Position numbers and translations under genes: made by a program
NCBI GenBank assembly: GCA_004794655.1
Contig: SMMW01000033.1
Coordinates: 3,631,501 to 3,695,500 of the forward strand
Source: Marisa cornuarietis
Lineage: Eukaryota > Mollusca > Gastropoda > Architaenioglossa > Ampullariidae
Reading direction: 5' to 3'
Length of the DNA: 64,000 nucleotides
Part shown: positions 24,019-44,586 of the stretch, one piece after another
Position numbering within the stretch: position 1 is the stretch's first letter
How the letters are laid out: every line of letters starts with the position of its first letter
Notes under the pieces: model-generated
What the model saw: the letters and a program-made list of their open reading frames with translations, nothing else
Told to the model about the DNA's origin: nothing
Database searches by the model: none

Positions 24019-27000
24019 GACCTTTGCCTATTTACTTAATAATTTTTTCTTTTATGCCCTTGTTATTGTAACAATTTTCCAGCTTTGCATATTTTCATAT
24101 GTAGAGCAACGGTTTATCGTCATTATTTCTGTATCTGTTTATCCCCCCTCTGTCGCTTCCTTTGCCTTTGTCGTTCACTTTCGCTTTCCTCAGCGTCTCC
24201 CGCTTTTCCGGGTTGTCTCCCATTATCTCACTTTCTCTCGCTCTTTCACACCCGGTGCGCATTGCTATGAGCGGTCTATAGTTGAACGCATTGTGCGGCT
24301 ATGATCGGGTGTGTAGCTCGCTATGTACAGGTAATCACCGAGCAGTTCCCCGCTCCCAACACTACGTGGCCCACGGCTTGGGGTAAACGTGAAATTTGCA
24401 ACAAAACAAAGAAAAATAATTAAAATATTGATAAACAAGACATGCTTTTTAGTAAGCTGAGATAAAAATGATAGTCATCCCATCAGCAAGGATAACAAAC
24501 AATTGAGCAGTTAATGCAATGGGCAAATATAAATCTCTTTTTAAGCTGGTAGAATTTGAAATGTAACATGTAGGTTTATAAAAGTAACACGTGTTACAAA
24601 ATGAGTATGAAGGTAATCTGGTCTTGCCGAATAATACCTATGCTGATTTAATCACCACTTTTGTACTGATCCACCTTCCACTCCCTTTTGATATCTTACT
24701 TTATGTTTAGTACAACTTATTCTTTCAGTACTTAGTTAATTCCTTAGCTTGTTCTTCCCCAGTAAAGGGTGAGGGCTAAATGGACTAAAGCATGTCTTGG
24801 TTACTTTACCTCTCGTTAAGAAAGAATTGTCATCGTCATTGTCTGTCTTTCTCTCTCTATCCCTCTTTTCTCTTTCTCTCAATCTTCCTCTTTCTCTTAA
24901 AGCTATATGAATGACAAGTAGTAGCAGTAAAAACCCTCTCCATATGCGAACTGGTAAATGTGTTCGCAGTGTACCTACAGCCGTTAGGTTCTATCATTCC
25001 GTCTTGTTGATATCTTTATCATTGATATCCAAGTAAGACTCTCAGTTGTACTAGTTTATTACCGCGTCCGAATCCGCCGGCCTTGTTGAGGCATTGGATG
25101 CTGTGTTGAACAAGTGAAAGAATGCATGCTGGTTAATGACCTGAACATAAATAGTTATAAAAGTGAGATGATGATGATTAGTATGAAGAAGTACAGACTG
25201 CAACAAGTGATCGTGTCTTCGCCGCCATTTTTGAATCACCTGACTGCATTCTTTTGATTTGTTATGTAACCTCGGTGCGTACTTGCGTATCAGGCAGCTG
25301 TGTAACTTATCAACACTCTAAGCTTTGAAGGAAATGGAAAGATTTGAAAGCATCTGTCTCTGGATGCGGCCAAGAAACACGCAGTGTCGCCCATTCTCTT
25401 CCAAGTCGATTATTGTCTCAGGACGTCTTTCTGCTCATACTTCCACAATTCTTGCCTTCCCTTTCCAAACACACTTTTGCAGTATTTGGACCCACAGCCT
25501 GGCCTTCACACATTCACAACATTCACAGACTACCACTGTCTGCCCATTATCGCCATTACTGCAGACCTTACTCTCCAACCAAGTGTTGAACTGCTGCCTT
25601 CTGACAGGCAAAACTAAGAGCCACTTGCTCGTAAAAGTGTATTAAAGAGGTCCTTCATACCAGCACCCATCCTCAACAGCAACCACAACGGTTCTTGGGG
25701 TTAGTTTTTATTCTTAGGGTTATCTTACATTTGTATGTGTGTGGGTGTACAACATGTATTTGTGATATCTCGTAGGTTGTAGCGCCATTCATGCTTTTGG
25801 AAGCAACCACCTTTGATGCGTGGTATGAGCAGGGGCCTAAATCTCCGATCAACAACATGTTGGTGGGTCATCAAACACCCTTTAAACAAACGAATCGTTC
25901 ACGATCTGAACCATGTCAGAACTATCCCTCAGTTATTTCTATGCTGGGTCGAGACTACATTTTTTTTTATCACTCTTCAAACGCGATTTTTCTCATCTCG
26001 TTCATGTAGACAAACTACTGTCCCTCAGATTTCTGCCACTCGGTGTTCTCATCAACATCCCCATCACAGGTAAATGTACCTGTCCCTCAAGCTGTCCTCG
26101 AGGATATAGTGGTAATCTCGCATGGGTTTTAATACCTTTGTTCTGATCAGTTCTGCTGTTTATTTTTTACTTTTTCTGTTTCTATTTACTTTGGAGTTAC
26201 GAGGCATCTGAATATTTTTCTACTTTGTGTGTTTGTGTGTATTTGTATGTGTGTGAAAGTGTCTGTGTGATAGTGTGTTAATGACTGTGTGTTTTTGTGC
26301 CTGCATGTCATTGTATATCTGTGTGTGTGCGCGCGCGTTTGTCTGTTTGTTGTAGAGTGTATGTCCGTGTCTGTATGCGCATGTGTCTTTGTCTATGTGG
26401 TTTCCCCTTCATTGTTCGGGTTTTTTTGTATCTCATTTTCTACACTTAAACATGCGTGAATGTCACGCGACCACCGACATTTAAGTAGACTGTTATGTGT
26501 AAGGAGATACAGACACGCGTGCCAGCACTCTTGGAAAGACAGAGCAGGGTAGTTTATACGTCACGTGATTGTCACCTACGTCCAGGCGGGCAATTGTCAT
26601 CGATGCCCCTCAGGAAACTGAACTGCGCATTTTTTTTTTTTTTTTTTTTTTACTCTGCCTTGGTCTCCAAAAGGCTTAAAGTCATAAGTCAAAGCTCTGT
26701 GCACAGTCAGCCACGAGACCCGTTATTTCGTTCGGCATTTAACGGACTGTTTATTTTAGCAACGCACTTTGGCCCAGGTCGCCGCCGTTTTGCGTTTCTG
26801 AAAAGGTTCTACTGCTTTACTGAGGACTTTGTAATGACAGCCTTCCTTACTAGCTTTACATCGTTCCCAAGCAAGAATTAGTCTCCAAGAGGGGGGGGGG
26901 TTCTTTCTTCCCTAATATTTTGTCAGACTTGACTTTGAGGAATCATTCTTTATTACCGCTGCGTTTTTAATGGGGTATTACATTGTAATATTGTGATACT

Positions 27001-27601
27001 TTACTGTGAGTTTTTATAGCACATAAATAGCGAGTGGATTTTGTAAGCGAGCAAGATGACTTAATTCCTAAAATACTTGATCCCCGCTACGCCCCATCGC
27101 CTTCTGTGTGTGCGTATGTGAGCTCGCGCGTGTGCTAATGTATGTGTAAATGACAAGTTATAAAGAACGCAGAAAATAGTTATATGTCCTTCTGACAATA
27201 ACTCTTCGTCATTAGCAAAGCCAGACAGATATTTTTGCGACAGACAGCGGACTGTTATTCATTCAGTGACTATCGTCGACACCTGTCGAAGACACCAACA
27301 CGAAGTGCGCCAACAGTAGCACCTCCGTGCAGGTGAACTGGCAATCCCCGCAGCTTAGCTGGGAGAGATGTCGTTGGTGATATTTCAGCACTGACAGCGG
27401 TGTCTGTTGCCGGTCACGGGTCTGGACTTCGTCCTGCGAACCACTCACAGTGGTCTTTAAAACGTGCAAGCGACTCGCCTGACTGGTGTCTCCGGGAGCA
27501 ACGAAATATAGGTCTTTGCGGCGAGGAACTCTTTTGATACCTGCATAAACAGACGTGCCGAGACTCGTTATGGGTCTTGCTGTAACTTACCTGTGTTACA
27601 G

Positions 27602-27752
27602 GTGTTTTCAGTGACTTGTGTTTCTATCGCCGTGTATCTGTTCAAATGTGTCGTAGACTTCTCTCTGGACTGCTTCAGTGCTTGACTACATGCAAAGAGG
27701 CGATTCTTATGTTCCAATGAAGTTTTTTTTCCTGCTGTCACGCACCTACAGG
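27602..27752 (+). other. Possible noncoding 5' exon of claudin-like gene C
   Basis: The segment is bounded by CTGTGTTACAG on the left and CACCTACAG|GTAAGT on the right, both strong splice-site matches. All three frames contain stops, so it would be untranslated. The next acceptor (TTTGCACAG, 28991-28999) lies just before the ATG at 29073. The assignment is inference. Confidence 0.3.
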
Positions 27753-29072
27753 TAAGTAATTTTTTTAAAATTTACTTTCTGCAAATGAGTATATACGGTG
27801 TGCTAAAGGCAGACCACCAGGTACCAATCAAAAGGCAGATGACACAGTGTCAATATTAGACACGAGATCAGATGAAAGCAGTGCTTCCACATGTACTTTG
27901 TCACGATTGAGTCGAGAAAGTGTTTTGATACGTTTTCTTTGTCAATGAAAGAATCGTCGCTTCCTGGCGATGGCTAACATATCTGATATGATGGTGATTA
28001 TACAGATTGGTTGTTGTTGTTATAGTTGATGTTGCTCAGAATCCTTATCGTACGCAGCAGCAGCAGAATTTTGTTATGTCGGATGTCTGCAGTGTTTTTG
28101 GTTCTTTTTCTTGTCAGTCTTAGCCATGTGCAGTCACAGGGAAGTTGTTTCACTGTAGTCCTTTTTCCGTTTTTCCTTGATGTTTATAATAGATGATCAT
28201 CTCCCTTGAAGTGTGTGAAGTTGCTGCCCTTACACAGTGCGTCGGCGATCTTTGTGTGAAGCTTTTGTTAGTGTGTACTGCTTTCAACAAAGTCCAAGAA
28301 GGTTTGGCTTCCTTGTCGCTAGCGATGCATCAAACAAGCATTCAGTAACGCAACCAATAGGTTTTTCAAACCATTACTTTCCACCGAGAAAGAAAATACT
28401 GAAAGTCCCTACCACTCCCACTTTGTGGGGCCACGAACTGTGGCAACTTATACATTTGCACTCCGCTGATATATAGCGAGTCCCGGTGAGCATCAAAAGA
28501 CTGTCATCAAGGGTCAGGGTTTGCCACGGACAGGGTGCGTCTTTCAACACATTCTCGTCGGACAGTTAAGCATTTTTTCAACAAAAAATCCATCCTTAAC
28601 TTTTATATTTGAAAAAATAAGATAAGAACTTTATAATTATGGGAACGATAGATTAACAAAGTTTCCTGTATGCATATAAATGATCGCGCGCGCGTGTGTG
28701 AATGCAAGAGATCAACAGGTCAGCGGCACAGACATCAGGATTATACATGGATTTAGCTTATGTTACGATGGCCTTAGCAAATGGTAAAGTTTGGACGAAA
28801 TATCAATCGGGTTTATCTGTCTTCCATGTTCCATGACATCACGATTTTACCTCTGTCTATGCACGTTGATGTTTGTTGGTATATATATATATCTCGAGAA
28901 CGGAAGAGTGGTATTCAAACGGAACAGTATCTTGCCCTGAGCTTTACCTACTCATTAGAACATTTAACTAGCCCTTTATTAAATTGTCGTTTTGCACAGA
29001 TTACTCTAGAATCTCTCCCTCACTTGAGCAGTTGAAGTTCAGTGATCTCCCTGGCTAAAGTCTCGAGTAGCC

Positions 29073-32000
29073 ATGACCTGGAGCCTGGTATGTGAGATCG
29101 TCTCGCCCGTCGTGGCCATGACCTTCTACATCATCATGTACGCCAGCAACAAGTGGGTCGTCGCAGGTGGCGCACACTGGGGTCTGTGGACCTGGTGTAG
29201 CGTCTCCACCAACGGCACAACCAACTGCTCTACAATCGATTTTTTCGAAGCTGAAGGTAGGTGTCGCCCTGAGATCTTCCCATTGCCTGAGAGAAATAAA
29301 CTGTTCAAAACGATGGAAAGGTCAGTTGTATAGTCAATCAGTGTTTCGTACCAATAACCACACAGACAATAACATTGAATCAAAGCATCTTTTTCTTCAT
29401 TAAGTTAAACATTATCAGTCAATTTCATTGAAACAAATCATTGTAACAACAAGAATTTGAGCTTGGACTGACATAACCCATGTTTTCAAAATTCAGAAAT
29501 GCGATATCAAAGAAAAAGAAAGTCAGTATCGTGTGTGTCCATCACTGGCTTGAATGCATGCAAAGAATGGCTGTCTCATGGACTGGACCAATGTTCTCAA
29601 AGTCCTTTGAAGAATTGCTTGCCACTCTTGCTGAAGAAACTGGTACAGCTGATTGAGGTCAACTGCTGCTCCGAGGGGGTGGGTGGTTGGCTCTAAGTCA
29701 CTGGTCCAGGACATCCCAGAGATGTTCAATTGGGATTCAGATCTGGGGAACAGGCTTGTCATATTGATATGTTGCAATGATGACCTTATTTGCTTGACCA
29801 CTGTACTGAACACGCAGAAGACCAAACTGGATGGTCATCAAATTTACGTTGATTGTTCGCCCACACAACAAATTCGCTAAAAACGATTTTGAAGGAATTG
29901 CTTACTGTTGGTACAAACACGATTTGTAAAAATGTAGAAAATCTGGTGGCCTTTCCATTGTTTTGAGCAGTACATAATGGATATTTCCATCGATATGACG
30001 CCTTACCTTCTAGAAACACCGGCTCACGCAAACAGCAGCTAATGGCTTTGACAGAACAACCTGACATCTAAAGCTGTTGCATGTCACAAAACTTCAAGAC
30101 TATTTGATGAACCAGAACAACTCAGCTTTAGAAATATCTGTATTTTTGTTTTGTGGGTGTTTTTTTTTTTTTTTTTTTTTTTACTTTTCAGAAATTTGTT
30201 TTGCTGTGGGATCTTCTAGGTTTCACTATTTTCCTGTGAAAATAGAGTCACAAGAAGACTTTCCCTGTTTTCCAGATCAGCGCTTTCTTCTCGGAATTAT
30301 TTAGTTCATGCGTTCCAGTGAATGTCACTGTCATCGCAAACAATCACAAACTTATTACATGCGAGAATGTCTTTTCCTCTTTTCGAAACAGCTGGTTGTA
30401 GTGCTGCTCTGGTTACATGCAAAATGTCTTGTTGTCTGTTATTGTTTTACACTATTATAACTGCTGGGTGTATTTTCTCTGTTTTATTGTCTAGGTTATT
30501 TCAAAGCAGTACGCATCATTAGCAGCTTCACTCTGATTGTATATATATGTTCTGTGTATGCCGTCCTGAGCAAAAGTTGCAGAGCAGACGATCGAAAGCG
30601 AAAAACATTCCCCATGTTGGCGCTCTCGGCAGGTAACTCGATAATTTCACATTTTTCTTCTTTGAAACTCCATGTCTCATGAACTTTAAATTAACAAGCC
30701 GTGTCGTGCGAGGTTCATTTTTATGTCATAGGTAAAAGGTAAAGGTCGTCCCCTTAGCTAACCAGTTTTATGTCAGGGGTTCGAGACCACTCCTTTCGCG
30801 GGGCTAGCTTTTGTGAGTGGGGCGGAGCCCATCTCCTCTCCCTCCCGCTGTTTGAAATTACCTTCCCAAACCATTCCGGGAGTCCGGTACTCATTCCTGA
30901 CAGGTGGATCGACTGGGAAAAAAGTTCGCTACTCCTTCGATTTGGGACACTAGTGCTTTAAACGCTCGGTTTTCCGCTTCGCAATAAGTGGGATTGGTGG
31001 AAAGAGCCCCATAATCGGTGTTTCTCACAGTTATGTAGGCGCCACGCTGTGAATAATCCCTCTTTTCATCTGAGCCAGTAAGTGGCTAGAATTGCAATCC
31101 CTACGTGCTTTGACGACCTTTCCCCACCAGCAAATGAGCACAACTGCTTAGTTTACCAACAAGTAAGATTTTTTTGGAGGAGGGGAGGGAGGGAAAGATA
31201 AGTAACGAGATACAAATATTACGACACCACTTCTTGGTTATCGCCAAACCTAATAAACAATCTGGCTTTTTGTTTTTTAATTTATTTTATTTTTAGTATT
31301 CCCTTTTTGCAGTTTCCACATGTAAAAGAAATTGTCGTCCTCATGTACGCTTAGAGGTTGTTTTTTTTTTTACATCTGTTGAATATAGGTAATGGCATAC
31401 GCATTAAGGGGTACTGTTGCATCAGTTATGCTGCAAGGATCAGTATTTACACTCTTTCCAGAAAGCTACTGTTACATTGAAAGACGACGATCATGCTAAA
31501 AGTTTGCACAGAAATCGAACTGTAATATTTCTGTGTATTGTATGAGTTTTAATTTATTTGAATGCGCAAAGACTGGTTCATTTATAACAGTGCAATATTT
31601 TACGTTAAATTACACAGAAAAGTTAAACGTTGGTTATTGGCGTCTTCTAAGAAAGGATCTTATGTTGCAGGTGTTTTGTCAGTAACGATCATCGGAATCC
31701 TGGCGGAAAACTTCAAGAATGACAGAACCTTCCGACAGTACCCAAGTTGTGAACTCGGGTGGTGCGTGTGGCTGCATGTGGCGGCGGCATCTCTAACGCT
31801 CTGCGGCGGATTTATGCGTCACTACAACAACAAGAAGTGGTCGGACGACTCGCCCTCGCTTTTCCAAATCGTCCCAGCGCGAACTCGCAGGGAGATCATA
31901 CTTCGCTGGACAGTCACATCCAGCGTCCCAACGACAACGAGCGCCGACGAGAAAAGGGTCTTTTCGCCAAACTCTTCGTCGTCATGGCAACGACGACCTG

Positions 32001-32290
32001 GTGCTGGTTCGTCTCTGTCGGGTCTACCAGATTACGACCAAACTCCTCCGCGGTATCAACCGCCGACCTCCCCGCCCCCATCCTATGACATTGCATTGGT
32101 GAGCGCTGACGTGCCTCCACCCGACTACGTGCATGCAATTAAGTCTTCCGGGTACTGCAACAGTGCCGACGACAACCTTGCTTCTCGCATTAGAAGACAT
32201 CCGGAGTGTGAGAGACCCCATTCTCTACCGGCAGGAGTGATCATGGGCGTGCCGCGAGGAGGAGGAGGCTCCGGCAACTTTCAAGTATGA
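29073..32290 (+). CDS. Claudin/PMP22-like tetraspan protein C with PPxY-rich tail (313 aa, 3 exons)
   Basis: Coding exons are 29073-29256, 30495-30632 and 31671-32290, again with two phase-1 introns. Exon 1 gives span 1 and the first loop with W28, GLW (37-39), C42 and C52; two N-glycosylation sequons (NGT at 47, NCS at 51) lie between or at the cysteines. Exon 2 begins YFKAVR, matching YNAVR of gene A, and forms span 2. Exon 3 forms spans 3 and 4 (LGWCVWLHVAAASLTLCGGF) and then a cytosolic tail of about 150 residues. The tail holds LPDY (226-229), PPRY (233-236), PPSY (243-246) and PPDY (257-260), motifs that bind WW domains such as those of NEDD4-type ubiquitin ligases, and ends GNFQV, a possible class II PDZ ligand. 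It is the most divergent of the cluster but keeps its gene structure. A candidate AATAAA lies at 33064-33069. Family firm, function inferred. Confidence 0.82.
29485..30250 (-). pseudogene. Tc1/mariner transposase relic
   Basis: On the minus strand, 29523-29825 encodes a C-terminal Tc1-like stretch: an altered DLNP-like block, LQQEWQAI, LVQSMRQ and the terminal GHTRY that is typical of Tc1-family transposases. A second frame (29786-30067) carries VVWANNQ, resembling the VWADDN-type block upstream of the last catalytic acidic residue. The frames are shifted against each other and contain stops, so the gene is dead. It lies in intron 1 of claudin-like gene C, in antisense. I did not find convincing terminal repeats. 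Confidence 0.7.
30735..30990 (+). repeat. Possible tRNA-related SINE in intron 2 of gene C
   Basis: A CCTTAGCTAACCAG head and a GGGGTTCGAGACCAC box B-like block are followed by a non-coding tail. Weak match; no second full copy was found in the window. Confidence 0.35.
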
Positions 32291-33325
32291 ACTGGTTCTA
32301 GTTGTAACCTCGAACCACTCAAACCGGTTTTCATTTCACGCACGAACCGCTTCTCAATGAAAATCAATGACATTTTAAAATTCGTTGATAAGCCTGGTAC
32401 TTATGGCTTTGCCTTCCTCGATCTATGGGAATCAGTTGAGGTCACGGGTCAGTTCATTTCCAGTTTGTTTCATTCAGCAAATCTTTCCACCACGTCAATG
32501 AACTTCCCATTAGGCGACAACGATGAACATACTCGGCAGTACGATGAACTTGTGTTATCGTCTTACTCACCTGCATGAATGCAACGAGTAGACAAGCAAG
32601 CAGCCAGGGAGGAAGCAGGCAGATACTGAGACAGACAGTCTTCGGAAAATATCAAAGGTTGGAGTTCAGTATTCGGATTTTCCTATGTGCTGTTGGAGAA
32701 AGATCTACAAATATTTTCCACAATTTTTTTTAGAGTGGAGGGAGGTTAGTTTCGTGTTTCTGATTTTGATTTCGTTGACAAATCGTGATCAAAGTGATCA
32801 AATAATATGTGTTATTTGTTTATTTGAATAAGTAAGATGGATTTTTTTTATAATTAACGTTCATTCCAGTGACATGCTCGTAGTATTAACACTGTGGTTA
32901 ATAACGATCTTTATCATCTTCATTTTTTGTCTGACTGATTAGAAATAGTCAAATGAAACATTCATGTGAACTGTTTGATACGAGTACAAACACTGAGAGG
33001 GCTACTGTTTCACACTGGGTAATACTGAAATAGCCGTTAAATGTAAGATAATTACATAGAGCAAATAAAGTTATTTATTTAAATATTTATTTACACAAAA
33101 GACTTTTTAAACATTTAATCACACGGAGTTAATTATTTAGGCTGATTATAACTGTGTCTTTCACATATTTACAACAAATATTAAAAAGACGCAATATCAC
33201 ATACTGCTGCCATTAAGTTTACTGTTAATATACTGCGAGGCTTTGGCAAAAATTAGGCCACATGGGAAGTAATTGTAAGAATTACGAGTACTATGAGTTT
33301 AAGCACTACGAAGGGGTTCTTTAAT

Positions 33326-33560
33326 TAGGGTGGTTATTGCGCAGTGGCTAAAGTGCACGTCATCAAGACAGTGAGAATCGGGTTCGTGTCGCAGCTCAGC
33401 TTTACAGGGTTGACCGTCGGTGACTTTCTCCAGGTACCCTGGTTTCTTCCACTGTGTTTGTGTGTGTGTGAGAGAGAGAGAGAGAGGGGGGATTCGTGTT
33501 CGTGCTTGTAAACGCCTTTAGTCTCCCTTTGTTGATGGGATAAGGCGTTCCATAAATAAA
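33326..33560 (+). repeat. tRNA-derived SINE, family 2
   Basis: The head reads TTATTGCGCAGTGGCTAAAG (box A), then GGGTTCGTGTCGC (box B). The body has CCAGGTACCCTGG, an internal GT/GA microsatellite and a tail of AAACGCCTTTAGTCTCCC ending in ATAAATAAACA. A related head occurs at 36783-36865. Confidence 0.65.
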
Positions 33561-33663
33561 CATTTATCGTTATTTTAATTCATCACATGGGACTACGAGT
33601 AAATAGAAGGGCTCCTAATGTAGGAGTATGAGTGTCTGGCAACTTTTTCTTCCGCCACACTTC

Positions 33664-33842
33664 GGTCCGGTGGGGCAGCGGTTAGAGTCTGTCACCAATA
33701 CAGTGAGGGTTGGCTGTCCTGGGTTCAGCTCTCGTCTCGGGCACGCTGTTCTTTCTTTGCATGTGGCGTGTGTTTACAGGGCTGCTGCCTTGCCGTGATA
33801 TAGTCTTAGTTGCTGGATCGGCGTAAAACACCAATACCAATA
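33664..33842 (+). repeat. tRNA-derived SINE, family 1 (most complete copy)
   Basis: The element starts GGTCCGGTGGGGCAGCGGTT (box A) and has TGGGTTCAGCTCTCG as box B. The body has GGGCACGCTGTTCTTTC, TTTACAGGGCTG and CTTGCCGTGATAT, and the end is GGCGTAAAACACCAATACC. The same order recurs at 51641-51806, 53563-53645 (5' truncated), 58504-58677 (reverse) and, more diverged, 63394-63546 (reverse). Confidence 0.8.
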
Positions 33843-35220
33843 CCCCCACCCCCTTAAGCCACACTTACCTTTCATAACTCAGCTACCAAGCTCCTGGACA
33901 GGGTTTGGGTGAGATGGGGGAGTTCTCCAGATAGACCCTGACCTTGACCTTTTGGTTCACAATCGAGCATATTGCCTATCAGGCTATGGAGCCTGCCTTG
34001 AAAGGACTACACATCACACGGGGGCTCTGATAGGAGTGTCTTGCTGGTCTGTATGTTTACCTTCAGGGAGAACATCGCCGGTTCCAGGCTGCCTCGAGTA
34101 CAGAAATCTCTTCAGACATAAGTACCAATGAACGCTTTTTTTTTTTACAAATGCAAGATCAACAAAAGGTGGGGGAAGATGATGGTCGAGCTCCGTCTTC
34201 AACATGCCCTACCGTAAACACGATGAACCATTTACAACACATCAGCCTAACACACTACTACTGCATACACCTTACTATGTAGTACATTATACTATCACAG
34301 AAGAAACTAGGTCAAGCGATTCTACAAAAGGATTTGTGCAACAAAAATATTTAACTCATAGCACTTTCTCAAATACGACAAAAACCACTCGTTGTGTAGT
34401 TTTATTTTAATGTGATTGTGTCATTTAGTTAATTAGTGAGAAACATGAAAAAATGTGCAGTGAGTGTTCTTTTTAAAGAAGAGGGCAAAGATGTGACCAG
34501 GAACATGCAGTTATGCAAAGGAAGACATTTAGCATCACAACGAAAAGTGCAAATAATACATAGTATTCCAAAGTCGTGTCAAAGTGCACTTCAAACACCT
34601 GAAGGCATCACATTCCAGTTGTTGACGTGGGAGCAATCGGCATCAGAACCCATAAATACTGGTTTAAAATAAGATATTTTCAGAAGTAAGTATACACTAA
34701 TAATATATTTTTAGAAGAAAGAATACATAAAGTATTACGACCGCAGAATCGTGCTGATATGAAACCCAGTAAGGCTGTGGGGTGGGGGAGGGAAATAACT
34801 TTCTGTCTGACTCATCATGGAGGACATTTAACGTGTAACGGAACAGAAACAACTTGTTATTCTGTATTCCGACGCAACTCGATCAAAACTGTATCTGTTT
34901 GATACTTTACCATTTTTATTTTTAAGAAATAAGCTAGGCTTACTGTACAGATGGATGACTTTCAGTGTCTTACTTAAAGTTTACTAGCAACATACATGCC
35001 AGCCAAAAACTAAAAGAAATATAATTGATACCTCATTTAGACTTTACATGTAGTTTTCCCTCTTTTGCCGCACAACAGCAAAGAATCACAAACCACAAGA
35101 TGTGATATTTGCATTATTTATTTTAATTTCTTTTGGGAAAGGGTTGTTTTTTTTTTATTTAAGGAGCGTTATTTTACTCTTCTTCCACTGCTTACAGTAA
35201 ATTAAAGTTGCCAATAGGGG

Positions 35221-35872
35221 TGTGATCATATGCACATTACTTCTGGCCGTGTATAGTGAACACAACTTTGCCCGATAATATTATCCATAGTCACGTTTAT
35301 TGCTAACACTGATAACATCAGAAAATAATCAAACAGGACAACAACGACAGCAACAAGAGCATCACCCTGATTGTCATCTGTCCCATAATTCATTTAGCCG
35401 TTGAAGTAGTCTCATGAAACTTGACATAATGCAATGGGGAAACTTCCCCCCCCCCCAATCAGTACTATCCTTCACCCCATTTGAGAAAACGACACCAAAA
35501 GCAAAGACAACCAAAAATATATTTAAATATTTTCAGCATTACTATATGTGATCATATGCACATTACTTCTGGCCGTGTATAGTGAACACAACTTTGCCCG
35601 ATAATATTATCCATAGTCACGTTTATTGCTAACACTGATAACATCAGAAAATAATCAAACAGGACAACAACGACAGCAACAAGAGCATCACCCTGATTGT
35701 CATCTGTCCCATAATTCATTTAGCCGTTGAAGTAGTCTCATGAAACTTGACATAATGCAATGGGGAAACTTCCCCCCCCCCCAATCAGTACTATCCTTCA
35801 CCCCATTTGAGAAAACGACACCAAAAGCAAAGACAACCAAAAATATATTTAAATATTTTCAGCATTACTATT
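35221..35872. repeat. Perfect 326-bp tandem duplication
   Basis: 35221-35546 and 35547-35872 are identical as far as I can read, including an 11-base C run in each. No open frame of interest is inside. Confidence 0.95.
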
Positions 35873-36387
35873 AGAATTTTTCTTGCACAAGTTTAGATAA
35901 ATCTTTACATGCAGCATCTCGGACTTCCGTGTGGTTTGTGTTGCTTTCTTATCCTTGTTAATATATCACAGAACCCTTGGGCGCCCTTTCACCCCCACCA
36001 ACCCCCCAGGCTTCGGTGCATCCGACATCGACAACTGTGTAGTGTTGTGAGTAAGTTCTCCTTTCAATTATTTCCAGTCTCTTCTCCTTGAACCTGAAAA
36101 CTATCTGTCACATTCATCCGAGCATATCTTAACATGAATAATGTGAACCTTGTAAACGTCACCACAAACAGACATTTCCATCTCATTTAATGTCTATAAC
36201 ACCCCAGTTTCCCAAAGCGATTATCACAGACGGGTTATGCTTCTTTTTGACCAGCTGATCGAGTTCATACTTTTTCCACGCTTAATTTCTCTGAGCTATG
36301 AAAGCCCAAAGTTGACATAGCCTTCACAGTAGGTTTTCCGCCTGTTCATGAATTGCCACAGACGATGTTTTATGGATACATGGAATT

Positions 36388-36393
36388 TTTATT
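36388..36393 (-). terminator. Candidate poly(A) signal of the MFS transporter gene
   Basis: TTTATT on the + strand gives AATAAA on the minus strand, about 60 bases after the stop codon (36452-36454). Confidence 0.45.
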
Positions 36394-36451
36394 AGTAGCG
36401 ATGGCTGCACACGGCGTCAATAAAAATTTCAGGTAGACACTCGCTTTTTTT

Positions 36452-44586
<8,135 letters not shown>

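Larger units (their letters stand above)
20936..29072. other. Intergenic DNA between claudin-like genes B and C
   Basis: No firm gene. It holds AT-rich runs near 21900-21935, a (GGCT)n run near 22600, a reverse-oriented SINE head at about 22945-23030, GT/GA tracts at about 23710-23760 and 23970-24020, a 22-base T run near 26630, and two exon-like segments listed separately (22732-22931 and 27602-27752). Confidence 0.5.
32291..36387. other. Intergenic DNA between gene C and the MFS gene, rich in repeats
   Basis: No exon is supported. It holds two SINE copies (33326-33560 and 33664-33842), a 326-bp perfect tandem duplication (35221-35872) and AT-rich sequence. The first 800 bases may be 3' UTR of gene C. 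Confidence 0.55.

Noticed and set aside
25325..26146. Group of overlapping frames of about 70-106 codons
   Set aside because: No family resemblance, and several frames are equally open in the same place, which indicates chance.
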